A DNA stretch of 62,322 nucleotides from Gammaproteobacteria bacterium HGW-Gammaproteobacteria-2 (GCA_002840015.1 PGZE01000026.1:1-62322); one strand, 5' to 3'. Shown: positions 6,951-16,111, numbered from the stretch's first letter. Numbers and translations: made by a program. The notes: a model not told the origin generated them from the letters alone.

Positions 6951-9809
6951 TCACGCACGCAGACTGACGAAATCCGGGCTGCCCACCAAGCGCAGCGCAT
7001 CCAGCCGCGGCCGCGCCTGTGACAGCGTGCTGGCCAGCTGTTCGCGGCTGGCCTCGAGCCGACTGACCTGGGCCGGGTCGATCGCCGGATTATGCTTGGC
7101 CAAAGCACGTAGACGCTCGATACGGGCATCCAGTGCGTTACGCGCCTGTTGCACTGCCGAGGCGATGCAGTCACTGACCTGGGCCTCGGCGATCTCGCGC
7201 GCGGCCTCCAGCATCGGCGGCAACAACTTGCCAAGCAGGCGGCGCTGGCCAGAAAGATCGTAATCTCGATCTGCTGCACGCTGCTGAGCACGCGGACTGA
7301 GACGAAAATCCGGTCGCGATTGCAGTCGCGTGTCCACCGCCACCCGAATCGGCAATGCCGGCAGATAGCGTTCGGCATCCAGCCCTGGGGCAGCGACGCA
7401 TTCCAGCACGAACACCGCTTCCAGGATTGCGCTGCGCGCTGGCAATTCATCGACCACGAACGCCGCATTGCCGGCGTCGCTGGCCAGCACTAGATCACCT
7501 GCGGCCATGACCAGAGGGTGGTCGGCACGCAGATAAAGCAGGTCGTCACGCGCTAGTGCAAGCTCGCGCGACAGACACACCTGGCTCGGGCCTTCCTTGA
7601 GTTCGTCCAGGCCATCGACCGCCAGATATTCGGGATCGAGAGTGAACAAACCGGCGCCAATGTCTTCATGCTGTACACCAAGCTGCTCAAGCAGGCGCAA
7701 CGGAAAATCGTCGTGCGCATCCTCATCGTCGGCATCACGCAAGGCATCGCGCAAGTCATCATCGCCACGCTGGCTGGCCAGTTCGAGCAAACGATCACGG
7801 CCCTCGGCAATGCGCGCCGCCAGCTCGCTGTGCACACTGCGACTGCGCGCAATCAGATCGTCCACTGCCGTCGGCGACGGGTCGTGCGCCAGCGCAAGCA
7901 GCTCGGTACGGAATTGACGCAGCAGGCTGCGGCCATCGGCGACTACGCTGGTAAAAGCATTCAAACCCTCGTCGTACCAGCGCAGCAGCATGTCCTGCGC
8001 GCTGCCGATGATTGCGTTGGCGTGGATGTTCACATCACCGCGCTGTCCGATGCGATCGAGCCGGCCGATACGCTGTTCAAGCTGGTCGGGATCGATTGGC
8101 AGGTCCCACAGGATCAAGTGTTGCGCAAACTGGAAGTTGCGGCCCTCGGCGCCCACTTCGCTGGCAATCAGCAACGGCGCACCTTCGGGGTCGGCAAACC
8201 AGGCCGCATTGCGGTCGCGCTGCAATAGGCTCATGTCTTCATGGAAACGCGCCACTGTGATCCCCGAGCGCAGGCGCAGTGCTTCTTCCAGCGCCTGCAC
8301 CTTGGCCCGTGAATGGCACAGCAGCAACGCCTTGCCTGGCGCGATGCGCTCCAGTACCGCGAGCAGCCAGTCAAGCCGAGGGTCGCGCAGATAGTCGTGT
8401 TGTGGTTCGCAGTGATGTTCCGCATTGTCAGCATCGCCGGCATCAGCGAGAAACTCGGCCAGCAACGTACCGCTATGTGTTGGGTCCTCGCTGGGTGGCA
8501 GGCGATCAAGATGGCCGATGCGCTTGGGGAACCCACCTACCGCAACGCGCCGGTTGCGCAGCATCACCTGGCCAGTGCCGTGACGATCAATCAGATCGGC
8601 AATCAACGCCTCACGCGCGGTCGCATCGCCAACGGCAACGCCATCCAGATGCCGCGCCAGGGTATCGGCGTCGTTGACAAACACGCGCTGCAACGCAGCA
8701 CGCTGCTGCGCAGTCACCGCGGTGCCCTGATCGAGTTGCTCGACAATCTGCGACAGCTCCTGGTAGTGCTCGACCTGCTCCAGGAACGCATCAAGATCGG
8801 GATAGCGCGCCGGATCGAGCAGGCGCAGACGCGCGAAGTGCCCGGCCATGCCGAGTTGCTCGGGGGTGGCCGAAAGCAGCAACAGATGGGCGGCACTGGC
8901 AGCCAACTGCTCGGCCAACTGGTATTGCACGCTGACGTCATCGGGATGCCATTGCAGATGATGCGCTTCATCAATCAACACCAGATCCCAGCCGGCCGCC
9001 AGCAACTGCGCGCGTCGCTTCGCATTACCGGCAAGCCAGACGCTGCTGGCAATCACCCACTGCGAATCCTCGAACGGATTGGCCGCCGGATTGGCATCGA
9101 CAATCGCCTCGCAACGCTCCTCGTCGTAAATGGCAAAGCGCAGATTGAAGCGACGCAGCAACTCGATGAACCACTGATGCACCAACGACTCGGGCACCAG
9201 AACCAACACCCGCCCCACGCGCTCGGTGGCAATCAAGCGAGCAGTAATCAGGCATGCCTCGATGGTCTTGCCCAGGCCCACCTCATCAGCCAACAACAAC
9301 CGCACTGGATTGCGCTCATCAGCCAGCGCGGCAACACGCAACTGATGCGCGATCAGGTCGATCCGCGCGCCGAGTATGCCCCAGCCCGGGTGACTGCGCG
9401 CCTTTGCGCGGCGAGTCAGCAGCTCAGCACGAAAATCGAAGCGACCACTGCGATCGATACGACCCGACAATAAGCGGCTGTCGGCCTGCGATACCGGTTG
9501 CCCGGCATCGAGCTGGCCTTCGACGAACGCCTGCTCGCCGCATGTATAACGCAGCAGACCATCGACTTCGTCAATGGCATCGACTCGCCATTCACGGCCA
9601 TCGACGCAGATCCGCTCGCCAATGCGAAATGCCGCGCGCAGCAAAGGCGCGCTGTGCATGGCGTATTGCCGCAATGTGTCGGCACCATCAAATACGATTT
9701 GCACATTACGCGCCTGCACACGCAAAACGGTGCCAAGGCCCAGTTCGGGCTCGGCGCTGGAATACCAGCGCTGACCGGGAACAAAGCGTTCGTCGGCGAT
9801 CACAGTCAT
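6951..9809 (-). CDS. rapA: RNA polymerase-associated ATPase / recycling factor RapA (SWI2/SNF2)
   Basis: RapA binds RNA polymerase and uses ATP to help recycle it after transcription. The 952-residue protein is close to the family's length of about 968. It has the N-terminal Tudor-like region (FVPGQRWYSSAEPELGLGTV), Walker A DEVGLGKT near residue 175, the DEAH box LIDEAHHLQWH near residue 280, LLLLSATPEQLG (motif III) and helicase C-terminal IGRLDRIGQRGDVNIH near residue 590. The long C-terminal domain is intact. ATG 9809 is a clear start. It is monocistronic; queA lies 250 bases downstream on the same strand. Confidence 0.96.
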   Translation of the reverse strand: MTVIADERFVPGQRWYSSAEPELGLGTVLRVQARNVQIVFDGADTLRQYAMHSAPLLRAAFRIGERICVDGREWRVDAIDEVDGLLRYTCGEQAFVEGQLDAGQPVSQADSRLLSGRIDRSGRFDFRAELLTRRAKARSHPGWGILGARIDLIAHQLRVAALADERNPVRLLLADEVGLGKTIEACLITARLIATERVGRVLVLVPESLVHQWFIELLRRFNLRFAIYDEERCEAIVDANPAANPFEDSQWVIASSVWLAGNAKRRAQLLAAGWDLVLIDEAHHLQWHPDDVSVQYQLAEQLAASAAHLLLLSATPEQLGMAGHFARLRLLDPARYPDLDAFLEQVEHYQELSQIVEQLDQGTAVTAQQRAALQRVFVNDADTLARHLDGVAVGDATAREALIADLIDRHGTGQVMLRNRRVAVGGFPKRIGHLDRLPPSEDPTHSGTLLAEFLADAGDADNAEHHCEPQHDYLRDPRLDWLLAVLERIAPGKALLLCHSRAKVQALEEALRLRSGITVARFHEDMSLLQRDRNAAWFADPEGAPLLIASEVGAEGRNFQFAQHLILWDLPIDPDQLEQRIGRLDRIGQRGDVNIHANAIIGSAQDMLLRWYDEGLNAFTSVVADGRSLLRQFRTELLALAHDPSPTAVDDLIARSRSVHSELAARIAEGRDRLLELASQRGDDDLRDALRDADDEDAHDDFPLRLLEQLGVQHEDIGAGLFTLDPEYLAVDGLDELKEGPSQVCLSRELALARDDLLYLRADHPLVMAAGDLVLASDAGNAAFVVDELPARSAILEAVFVLECVAAPGLDAERYLPALPIRVAVDTRLQSRPDFRLSPRAQQRAADRDYDLSGQRRLLGKLLPPMLEAAREIAEAQVSDCIASAVQQARNALDARIERLRALAKHNPAIDPAQVSRLEASREQLASTLSQARPRLDALRLVGSPDFVSLRA

Positions 9810-10138
9810 TGGGAGTCCGGGAGTTGAGAATTGTGAAGAACATGCGATGCAAGCCGATCATTTTCGCACAATGGCCCGCGACAAAAGCAATATGGCGTCG
9901 ATACAAGAACGGGTTCGGGATGTTCGGCCTCTTGGTATGCTCGCGCAATGTTGCGATGCGCAAGCTTTAAAGCGTTTCTCCGGCCTGCGACCGGCGAGGC
10001 CCTCACACAGTGGAAAAGGGCCGAAAACGCCTTGCGCCGGGCGCACGTGCTTTATGGCGCGCGCGCACTCGGCCCGCGCGTCCCTGTGCTGCGCATTGAC
10101 TTTCCCGTTTCATCCCCCCGCACCCTTGCGATAACGGT

Positions 10139-10160
10139 CGCCCACAGGGTGGGCTCTACA
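10139..10160 (-). repeat. REP-like palindrome, GGAGCCCACCCTGTGGGC family
   Basis: The minus strand reads TGTAGAGCCCACCCTGTGGG, a near copy of the units at 20347, 25812 and 25857. The core GCCCAC-cct-GTGGGC is self-complementary. Confidence 0.75.
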
Positions 10161-10179
10161 GGGAGCGATCACCGCTTTC

Positions 10180-10268
10180 GTGGGAGCGCGCCCCAGATCC
10201 AGTCTGGGGCAGGCTCTGCGCGCGAAGCGCTTTCGCCAGTTCGTTCGCCGGCAGGCCGGCTCCCACAG
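10180..10268. repeat. BIME-like pair of inverted REP units
   Basis: The element opens with GTGGGAGCGCGCC and closes with GGCCGGCTCCCACAG, two REP-like ends in opposite orientation. Between them is CCCCAGATCCAGTCTGGGG, itself palindromic. This is the typical layout of a bacterial interspersed mosaic element. Confidence 0.7.
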
Positions 10269-10317
10269 AAGCACTGGCTCGCACCGGCGTGCAACACAAG
10301 GTAGACCTCCACGCATT

Positions 10318-10342
10318 TGTAGGAGTTCACCCTGTGAGCGAC
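10318..10342 (+). repeat. REP-like palindrome (diverged copy)
   Basis: The unit reads TGTAGGAGTTCACCCTGTGA followed by GCGAC. It is the same family as 20347 but with GTTCAC/GTGAGC arms instead of GCCCAC/GTGGGC, and the arms remain complementary. It directly abuts the heptamer array. Confidence 0.7.
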
Positions 10343-10343
10343 C

Positions 10344-10424
10344 GAGTCCCGAGTCCCGAGTCCCGAGTCCCGAGTCCCGAATCCCGAGTCCCGTGGTCCC
10401 GTGGTCCCGTGGTCCCGTGGTCCC
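10344..10424. repeat. compound tandem array: seven GAGTCCC heptamers then four GTGGTCCC octamers
   Basis: Seven heptamer units run from 10344 to 10392 (the sixth is GAATCCC), then four perfect octamers from 10393 to 10424. Both unit types share the GTCCC end. There is no coding frame and no spacer structure, so this is microsatellite-like rather than CRISPR. Confidence 0.95.
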
Positions 10425-10511
10425 ATCCTGCGTGGATCACAGCGTTTCACCCGACTTACACCAGCATCTCATCTTGCGCTGTTATCCTGTTGACCCATTT
10501 GCGGTACCCGC

Positions 10512-11762
10512 ATGAACTCTCGAATCGCCCTGCCGCCACGCCGTCTTGCGCCCCTGCTCGGGGCGCTGGCGATGTTTGGCGCGTTTTCGATCGACACCAT
10601 GTTCCCGGCATTCCCGGATATTGCCGCAGAGTTCGGGGTCGGCAAGGTGGCGATGCAGCAAACCATCAGCGTGTACCTGTTCGCGTACGCGGTGATGAGC
10701 TTGCTGCACGGGCCGCTGTCCGATGCCATTGGGCGGCGCCGGGTAATCATCGGCGGGCTGGCTGTATTCACCGTGGCATCGGTGGGTTGCGCACTGGCAC
10801 CGGGAATGGGCTGGCTGCTGTTTTTTCGTCTGATCCAGGGACTGTCGGCCGGCGTGGGCATGATTGTCGGACGCGCGGTGGTACGTGATGTGTTCGATGG
10901 CCACGATGCGCAGCGGCTGATGAGCCAGGTGTCGATGATTTTCGGGCTGGCGCCAGCGATTGCGCCGGTGATCGGTGGCTGGCTGCTGGGCTGGGCCGAC
11001 TGGCGTGCCATCTTCTGGTTTCTTGCCGCATTCGGTGCGCTGGTGCTGCTGGCGGTGCTGCTGGCGCTGCCGGAAACCCACCCGCACAGCGCGCGCAAAT
11101 CGATGCGCGCCAGCGATCTGTGGCATGGCAATGTCGCCATGCTGCGCAACCACACATTTGTGCAACTCAGCCTGATCGGCAGCTGCAACTTCGGCGCGCT
11201 GTTTCTCTACATCAGCTCGGCGCCTGCCTTTGTGTTCAATATCCTGCATTTGAACGCGCAGCAGTTTGGCTGGTTCTTTGCGCCCATGATCAGCGGCATG
11301 ATGCTGGGCGCGTTTACCAGTGGCCGCCTCGCCGGGCGGGTCAGCGGCACTGCACTGGCAAATACCGGCTTCATCGTGTGTACCAGCGCAACTCTGGTCA
11401 ATCTGCTCTACAACCTGCTGACCAGCACCCCGACATTGCCGTGGGCGGTGCTGCCGTTGATGCTCAACGCCTTCGGCGTGGCGCTGGCATTCCCGATCAT
11501 CACCCTGCTGATCCTCGACATGTATCCACGCCAACGCGGTGCCGCATCCTCGCTGCAGGCCTTCATCAGCCTGGGCTTGAACGCATTTATCGCCGGCGTG
11601 CTCGCTGCCGTGATCGGTGCCAACGCGGTGCTGCTGGCCGCCACCACCGCAGCATTCAGCGTCTGCGCCGGATTATTGTGGTGGGGTTACCTGCGCCGCA
11701 CGACAAGCCTTTCCGGCAAGGTCGCAGCACCGATGACGGCCGATTCCGGCGAAAGACTTTAA
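10512..11762 (+). CDS. multidrug efflux MFS transporter, Bcr/CflA family
   Basis: The 416-residue inner-membrane protein has about 12 predicted helices. The MFS motif A loop is GPLSDAIGRRRVIIGG near residue 68, and the drug:H+ antiporter motif C-like stretch is GLAPAIAPVIGGWLLGWADWRAIFW near residue 145, typical of Bcr/CflA exporters (12-TM DHA1). The N-terminus LLGALAMFGAFSIDTMFPAFPDIAAEF is characteristic of that family. Substrate is unknown. The gene stands alone, convergent with a small DUF1145 gene; no adjacent regulator is seen. Confidence 0.9.
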   Translation: MNSRIALPPRRLAPLLGALAMFGAFSIDTMFPAFPDIAAEFGVGKVAMQQTISVYLFAYAVMSLLHGPLSDAIGRRRVIIGGLAVFTVASVGCALAPGMGWLLFFRLIQGLSAGVGMIVGRAVVRDVFDGHDAQRLMSQVSMIFGLAPAIAPVIGGWLLGWADWRAIFWFLAAFGALVLLAVLLALPETHPHSARKSMRASDLWHGNVAMLRNHTFVQLSLIGSCNFGALFLYISSAPAFVFNILHLNAQQFGWFFAPMISGMMLGAFTSGRLAGRVSGTALANTGFIVCTSATLVNLLYNLLTSTPTLPWAVLPLMLNAFGVALAFPIITLLILDMYPRQRGAASSLQAFISLGLNAFIAGVLAAVIGANAVLLAATTAAFSVCAGLLWWGYLRRTTSLSGKVAAPMTADSGERL

Positions 11763-11765
11763 GCA

Positions 11766-12011
11766 TCAGCTGCGCGGCAGCGACTTCACATGCACGATGC
11801 CAAACAACAGCGTGTTCAACACATGGCCAAAACGCGAACCGGGTGCCTTGCGCAAACGCGGCCAGAACACGACACATTCAATCACATGCGCACCCAGCAG
11901 CACCCAGAACAGCCAGCGGCCAACGGTGGCCAGCGGATGCACGATCGGGAACAGCACGGCGGCAAGAGCCAGCAGCCAGATAACCAGTAATACAATACGT
12001 GTGACGGACAT
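11766..12011 (-). CDS. DUF1145-like small membrane protein
   Basis: The 81-residue protein has two hydrophobic segments (IVLLVIWLLALAAVLFPIV at about 5-23 and WLFWVLLGAHVIECVVFW at about 33-50) and a basic tail ending GHVLNTLLFGIVHVKSLPRS. This matches the DUF1145 (YhhL-type) layout; function unknown. ATG 12011 with GAGG upstream is chosen over a longer, compositionally odd N-terminal extension. It converges on the MFS gene with a 3-base gap and diverges from the secreted protein at 12145. Confidence 0.75.
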   Translation of the reverse strand: MSVTRIVLLVIWLLALAAVLFPIVHPLATVGRWLFWVLLGAHVIECVVFWPRLRKAPGSRFGHVLNTLLFGIVHVKSLPRS

Positions 12012-12144
12012 GGCAACCTCAATCAAGGACGATCTGCGAGACTGACCGCAGCACAGGCTGGCGTCAAGCACCACTCCAAATGCTGGCGCTGTAACCGTGC
12101 CTGTGGGTACAGTAAACCCCGAACCTACCCTTGCCGAGGCGCCA

Positions 12145-12744
12145 ATGACACCTGTACGCATCATTTTCGCGTTTTTATTGTCGCCTGCTCTGCTGCCATG
12201 GGCAGGCACGGCAGCGGCACAGTCATTGGATGGCCCGGCTCAACCAAGCCAGGAGGCGCCCGCCGCACCGCAAGTGGAACGCCTACCCGGCGACATGACA
12301 CTGGCCGGGCTGGTGGAACTGGTACTGCGTATCGACCCGGAAGCAAAAGCCAATGGCAGCGCCACCCAGTTTCGCGTGCAAGATCGCACCCTGATCCTGG
12401 TCGGCGACGAGAACGCCGGACGCATGCGCATCATGACCCCGATTGCGCGCACCGATGCGCTCGACGGCGAGATCGTGCAACGCATGTTACAAGCCAATTT
12501 TGATGCCGTTCTGGACGCCCGCTACGCAGTTGCCAACGGCATCGTGTGGAGCGTATTCATCCACCCGCTGCCACCGATGGACGAGGCTCAATTGGCCAAC
12601 GCCATCGCACAGGTCTACGTCGCCGCAGCAAGCTTTGGCACTACTTACACCTCGGGCGCAATGGTATACGGCGGTGGCGACAGCAACGAAGAACACCGCA
12701 GACTGCTGGAAGCAATCAAAAAGCAGATCGCGCCGGAGATTTAA
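12145..12744 (+). CDS. secreted protein of unknown function
   Basis: The 199-residue protein starts with a signal peptide (MTPVRIIFAFLLSPALLPWAG, probable cleavage after TAAAQ). The mature part is an alpha/beta domain including ARYAVANGIVWSVFIHPLPPMDEAQLANAIAQVYVAA and a C-terminal helix. The pattern of a strand pair followed by long helices recalls the CesT/YbjN chaperone-like fold, but this is only an impression. ATG 12145 is picked because it makes the signal peptide N-terminal. It is monocistronic, divergent from the DUF1145 gene. I do not recognise the family. Confidence 0.7.
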   Translation: MTPVRIIFAFLLSPALLPWAGTAAAQSLDGPAQPSQEAPAAPQVERLPGDMTLAGLVELVLRIDPEAKANGSATQFRVQDRTLILVGDENAGRMRIMTPIARTDALDGEIVQRMLQANFDAVLDARYAVANGIVWSVFIHPLPPMDEAQLANAIAQVYVAAASFGTTYTSGAMVYGGGDSNEEHRRLLEAIKKQIAPEI

Positions 12745-12762
12745 GCGCGCTCAATTGCGCCC

Positions 12763-13143
12763 TCAACGCTTGTCCTTGAGCAGCCCGGCCAACCCGGCAA
12801 ACGGGTTGGCCTTCGCACCCTCGACCTTCGCCTCGGCATTGGCAGCGCTTTCGCCAGTGTAATCGACATAGCGCGAATGCTCGTTGTCGTGGCAATACAC
12901 GCACAACAGTTCCCAGTTGCTGCCATCGGGCGGGTTGAAATCGTGATCGTGGTTGCGATGGTGTACGGTCAATTCCTGCAAGTTGGCGCGGGTGAACTCA
13001 CGCGCGCAACGGCCACATATCCACGGGTACATTTTCAACGCGCGCTCACGGTAGCCCTTGTCGCGCTGCTCGGCGTCACGCCTCGCCTGGGCCACGATGC
13101 GATCAAGCTTGGCCTCGTCGATACCGGGTGTTTTGCCTGCCAT
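12763..13143 (-). CDS. yajD: HNH nuclease YajD family
   Basis: The 126-residue protein carries an HNH fold: WICGRCAREF (first zinc Cys pair, near residue 42), LTVHHRNHDHDFNPPDGSNWELLCVYCHDNEHSRY (HH...N...CxxCH). Length and sequence match YajD, a small HNH-containing protein of unclear role. The C-terminal 30 residues (GAKANPFAGLAGLLKDKR) are a family-typical tail. It is divergent from yajQ with 107 bases between the starts. Confidence 0.9.
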   Translation of the reverse strand: MAGKTPGIDEAKLDRIVAQARRDAEQRDKGYRERALKMYPWICGRCAREFTRANLQELTVHHRNHDHDFNPPDGSNWELLCVYCHDNEHSRYVDYTGESAANAEAKVEGAKANPFAGLAGLLKDKR

Positions 13144-13250
13144 GACACCATCATCAATGAAAAATACCAGTGATTACGATAGCGCAAGAGCGGCGCGCTG
13201 TGTTGGCTGCGCTAAACTGACGTCTTCACCCTCCAACCGCCGTCACTACC

Positions 13251-13733
13251 ATGCCCTCATTTGATGTGGTTTCCGAAGTTGACAAGCACGAGCTGACCAA
13301 TGCGGTGGATACCGCCAACCGCGAGCTCGGCAACCGCTTTGATTTCAAGGGCAGCGATGCCCGTTTTGAGTTGAATGACGGGGTGGTAACGCAGATCGCG
13401 CCGAGTGATTTCCAGCTCAAGCAGATGCTGGACATTCTGCGTGGCCGCATGGTGGCGCGCGGTATCGACATCCGTTGCCTCGATGTCGGCGAGCCGGAAA
13501 TCAATCTGGCGCAAGCGCGACAAAAGATTACCGTCAAGCAGGGGATCGAGCAGAAGATTGCCAAGCAGATCATCGCCGCAATCAAGCTGGCGAAAATCAA
13601 GGTCGAGGCGCAGATAAACGGCGACAAGCTGCGCATCAGCGGCAAGAAGCGCGACGACCTGCAAGCGGCGATGGCGTTGCTCAAGGGCGGCGAATTCGAG
13701 CTGCCGTTGCAGTTCGAAAACATGCGCGATTAA
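13251..13733 (+). CDS. yajQ: YajQ-family nucleotide (cyclic di-GMP) binding protein
   Basis: The 160-residue protein begins MPSFDVVSEVDKHELTNAVD and continues ANRELGNRFDFKGSDARFEL, the family hallmark, with two ferredoxin-like halves. The C-terminal half has KVEAQINGDKLRISGKKRDDLQ. YajQ proteins bind nucleotides; in Xanthomonas a homologue is a c-di-GMP effector that acts through a transcription factor. It is preceded by a short promoter region shared with yajD. Confidence 0.95.
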   Translation: MPSFDVVSEVDKHELTNAVDTANRELGNRFDFKGSDARFELNDGVVTQIAPSDFQLKQMLDILRGRMVARGIDIRCLDVGEPEINLAQARQKITVKQGIEQKIAKQIIAAIKLAKIKVEAQINGDKLRISGKKRDDLQAAMALLKGGEFELPLQFENMRD

Positions 13734-13748
13734 CTCACCCGAACCAAG

Positions 13749-14585
13749 TCACCGTGGGGCGCAAGCCATGCGCCAAAAATGCGCCAACACCCGCGCATCG
13801 CCGCGCCCTGGCCGGGTGCTGTGTGCCAATGCACCAGCAACGTAGGTAATCGCATCGGCACAGGCCTGCGGCAGGGTTTTCCCGAGCACGCACTGCGCGG
13901 CAATCGCTGAAGCCAGCGTGCAACCGCTGCCGTGGCCTTCGATCGGCAAGCGCGGATTGCGGAACGCGATGCGCTCACGACCATCGCTGAAGCGATCAGT
14001 GACTTCGGCAGCATGCGCGTCGCCCGGATCGCCCGCCGGCAGATGCGCGCCCTTGAGCAATACCGCGCCGGCACCCAATGCCAGCAACGCATCCATTGCC
14101 CGCTCAGCCGCAGCATCATCGGCAATCGTTTCAGCCAACAGCCACTCGGCTTCGGGGATATTGGGCGTGATCAGGCTGGCATGCGCAATCAGGCGGCGCA
14201 GTGCGTCCAGTGCGTCGGCATCGAGCAGGCGCGCACCGGAAGTGGCCACCATCACCGGATCGAGCACCACGAACGCCGGCTCGTGGGCTTCAATGGCGTC
14301 GATCACGGCATCGATCAATTCGGCGTTGGCCAGCATCCCGATCTTGATCACACCGACCCGAAAATCATCGAAGCAGGCATCGATCTGCGCGCGCAGAAAA
14401 CCGGCTGGCGGCACATGCACGGCGCTCACGCCACGGGTGTTCTGCGCGGTCAGCGCTGCAATTGCGCATAAGCCATGCACGCCATGCGCGGCAAAGGTTT
14501 TCAGATCCGCCTGAATGCCAGCGCCACCACCGGAATCAGAACCGGCGATGGTGAGCGCGCACAACGGACGCGGATCGATGGTCAT
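13749..14585 (-). CDS. thiD: hydroxymethylpyrimidine / phosphomethylpyrimidine kinase
   Basis: ThiD phosphorylates HMP and HMP-P in thiamine synthesis. The 278-residue ribokinase-like protein starts LCALTIAGSDSGGGAGIQADLKTF, has DPVMVATSGARLL near residue 107 and the anion-hole/catalytic GHGSGCTLASAIAA near residue 210. The longer open frame upstream runs through a repeat and the phoH gene and is not real. ATG 14585 has AGGGAT as ribosome-binding site, and that site is formed by the edge of a REP-like element. No thiE or other thi gene is adjacent, and no TPP riboswitch is evident. Confidence 0.93.
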   Translation of the reverse strand: MTIDPRPLCALTIAGSDSGGGAGIQADLKTFAAHGVHGLCAIAALTAQNTRGVSAVHVPPAGFLRAQIDACFDDFRVGVIKIGMLANAELIDAVIDAIEAHEPAFVVLDPVMVATSGARLLDADALDALRRLIAHASLITPNIPEAEWLLAETIADDAAAERAMDALLALGAGAVLLKGAHLPAGDPGDAHAAEVTDRFSDGRERIAFRNPRLPIEGHGSGCTLASAIAAQCVLGKTLPQACADAITYVAGALAHSTRPGRGDARVLAHFWRMACAPR

Positions 14586-14598
14586 CGACCAATCCCTA

Positions 14599-14674
14599 CC
14601 GTAGGGGCGCGATTCATCGCGCCCTGGTTCATCGCAACCGGGTCGTGGGGCGCAATGAATTGCGCCCCTACGGG
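14599..14674. repeat. inverted pair of GTAGGGGCGC repeats between phoH-like gene and thiD
   Basis: Left unit 14599-14624 contains GGGCGCGAT-tc-ATCGCGCCC and right unit 14647-14674 contains GGGGCGCAAT-ga-ATTGCGCCCC. Each is a near-perfect hairpin, and the two are inverted relative to one another with shared CCGTAGGGG ends. The element fills most of the 128-base spacer between the phoH-like stop and the thiD start. Confidence 0.9.
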
Positions 14675-14713
14675 ATTCATCATCACGATGCCGTGGAAAA
14701 GCAGTGTGGGCAC

Positions 14714-16111
14714 CTACAACACTTCCGACGCGAAATCGGCCAGCCGCGAACGCTCGCCACGACGCAACGTGATATGTGCGCTGTGTGGCCACGCCTTGAA
14801 GCGATCGACCGCGTAGGTCAGGCCCGAGGTGGTTTCGGTGAGGTACGGGGTATCGATCTGCTCGACATTGCCCAGGCAGATGATCTTGGTGCCGGGGCCG
14901 GCGCGGGTGATCAGCGTCTTCATCTGCTTGGGCGTGAGGTTCTGCGCCTCGTCGATGATCAGCCAGCGGCTGAGGAAGGTGCGGCCGCGCATGAAGTTCA
15001 TCGCGCGGATCTTGATCCGGCTGGCGAGCAGGTCGTTGGTGGCGGCGCGGCCCCAACTGCCGCCTTCCTGGGTGTGGGTTAGCACCTCCAGGTTATCGGT
15101 CAGCGCACCCATCCACGGCGTCATTTTTTCTTCTTCAGTACCTGGCAGGAAGCCGATGTCCTCGCCCACCGAAACCGTGGCGCGGGTCATGATGATCTCG
15201 CGGTAACGCTGCTGGTCCATGGTTTGCGCCAGCCCCGCAGCCAATGCCAGCAAGGTCTTGCCGGTGCCGGCGGTACCGAGCAGGGTGACAAAATCGATCT
15301 CCGGGTCCATCAACGCGTTGAGCGCGAAGTTCTGTTCACGGTTGCGCGCGTTGACGCCCCACACCGCGTGCTGGCTGTGGCGATAATCATCGACAATCTG
15401 CAATACCGCGCGCGCGCCATTGATGCGCACCACTTTCAGCTCGACCTCGTCATCGCCGGGCAGGTACAAAAACTGACTGGGCTGCCACTGTTCGCCGGGT
15501 TCGCAGGTCAGTTCGTAATAGGTGCGGCCTTTGTCGGTCCACGAGCGCAGATCGGCTTCGTGGCGATCCCAGAAATCCTCCGGCAGCGCCGTCGCGCCGG
15601 TGTAGAGCAGGCTGAAATCATCCAGCGCGCGGTCGTTCTCGTAATCCTCGGCGCTCACCCCGACGATTGCAGCCTTGATCCGCAGATTGATGTCCTTGGA
15701 CACCAGGATGACTTCGGTACCCGGATGTTCTTCGCGCAAGGAAAGTATCGAGGCCAGAATCTGGTTGTCCGGCAGCACCGTGCCAAAGCGCTGATTACCG
15801 TTGCTGGGATGGCTCTGGAACAGCAGCTTGCCCGGCGTGCGCGACACATCAAGTTGTAGCGATTGCGGGCGCACCAACCGCAGCCCGGTTGCCACCTTGT
15901 CGGCGCCGTTGGCTTCCAGCAGATCGTTCAGCAGGCGGCTGGCCTGACGCACATTGCGGCTGACCTCGGACATGCCTTTTTTCGCGGCGTCGAGTTCTTC
16001 GAGCACCATCATCGGCAAAAACACATCGTGTTCTTCAAACCGGAACAATGCGGTCGGATCGTGCATCAACACATTGGTGTCGAGAACGTAGATGCGCTTG
16101 GCGTCGGTCAT
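14714..16111 (-). CDS. PhoH-like protein with N-terminal PIN domain (YlaK type)
   Basis: The 465-residue protein combines a PIN nuclease-like domain (YVLDTNVLMHDP at residues 8-19, MMVLEELDAAKKG, LVSKDINLRIKA) with a C-terminal PhoH ATPase domain carrying Walker A LLGTAGTGKTLLALAAGL near residue 258 and the Walker B-like LIIDEAQNLTP near residue 392. Fusions of this kind are thought to act as RNA helicase/ribonucleases; the substrate is unknown. It is intact. bcp lies 82 bases upstream on the same strand. Confidence 0.92.
   Translation of the reverse strand: MTDAKRIYVLDTNVLMHDPTALFRFEEHDVFLPMMVLEELDAAKKGMSEVSRNVRQASRLLNDLLEANGADKVATGLRLVRPQSLQLDVSRTPGKLLFQSHPSNGNQRFGTVLPDNQILASILSLREEHPGTEVILVSKDINLRIKAAIVGVSAEDYENDRALDDFSLLYTGATALPEDFWDRHEADLRSWTDKGRTYYELTCEPGEQWQPSQFLYLPGDDEVELKVVRINGARAVLQIVDDYRHSQHAVWGVNARNREQNFALNALMDPEIDFVTLLGTAGTGKTLLALAAGLAQTMDQQRYREIIMTRATVSVGEDIGFLPGTEEEKMTPWMGALTDNLEVLTHTQEGGSWGRAATNDLLASRIKIRAMNFMRGRTFLSRWLIIDEAQNLTPKQMKTLITRAGPGTKIICLGNVEQIDTPYLTETTSGLTYAVDRFKAWPHSAHITLRRGERSRLADFASEVL

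Larger units (their letters stand above)
9810..10511. other. gene-free, repeat-rich spacer between rapA and the MFS gene
   Basis: No convincing coding frame is present in these 702 bases. The stretch holds at least four REP-like palindromes and a heptamer/octamer tandem array (listed separately). The last 80 bases before 10512 look like ordinary promoter DNA for the MFS gene, but I cannot place a -35/-10 pair with confidence. Confidence 0.7.

Noticed and set aside
10344..10424. CRISPR-like array
   Set aside because: Units are 7-8 bases with no spacers; simple tandem repeat.
14586..14713. TPP riboswitch before thiD
   Set aside because: No THI-box sequence; the spacer is occupied by the inverted repeat pair.
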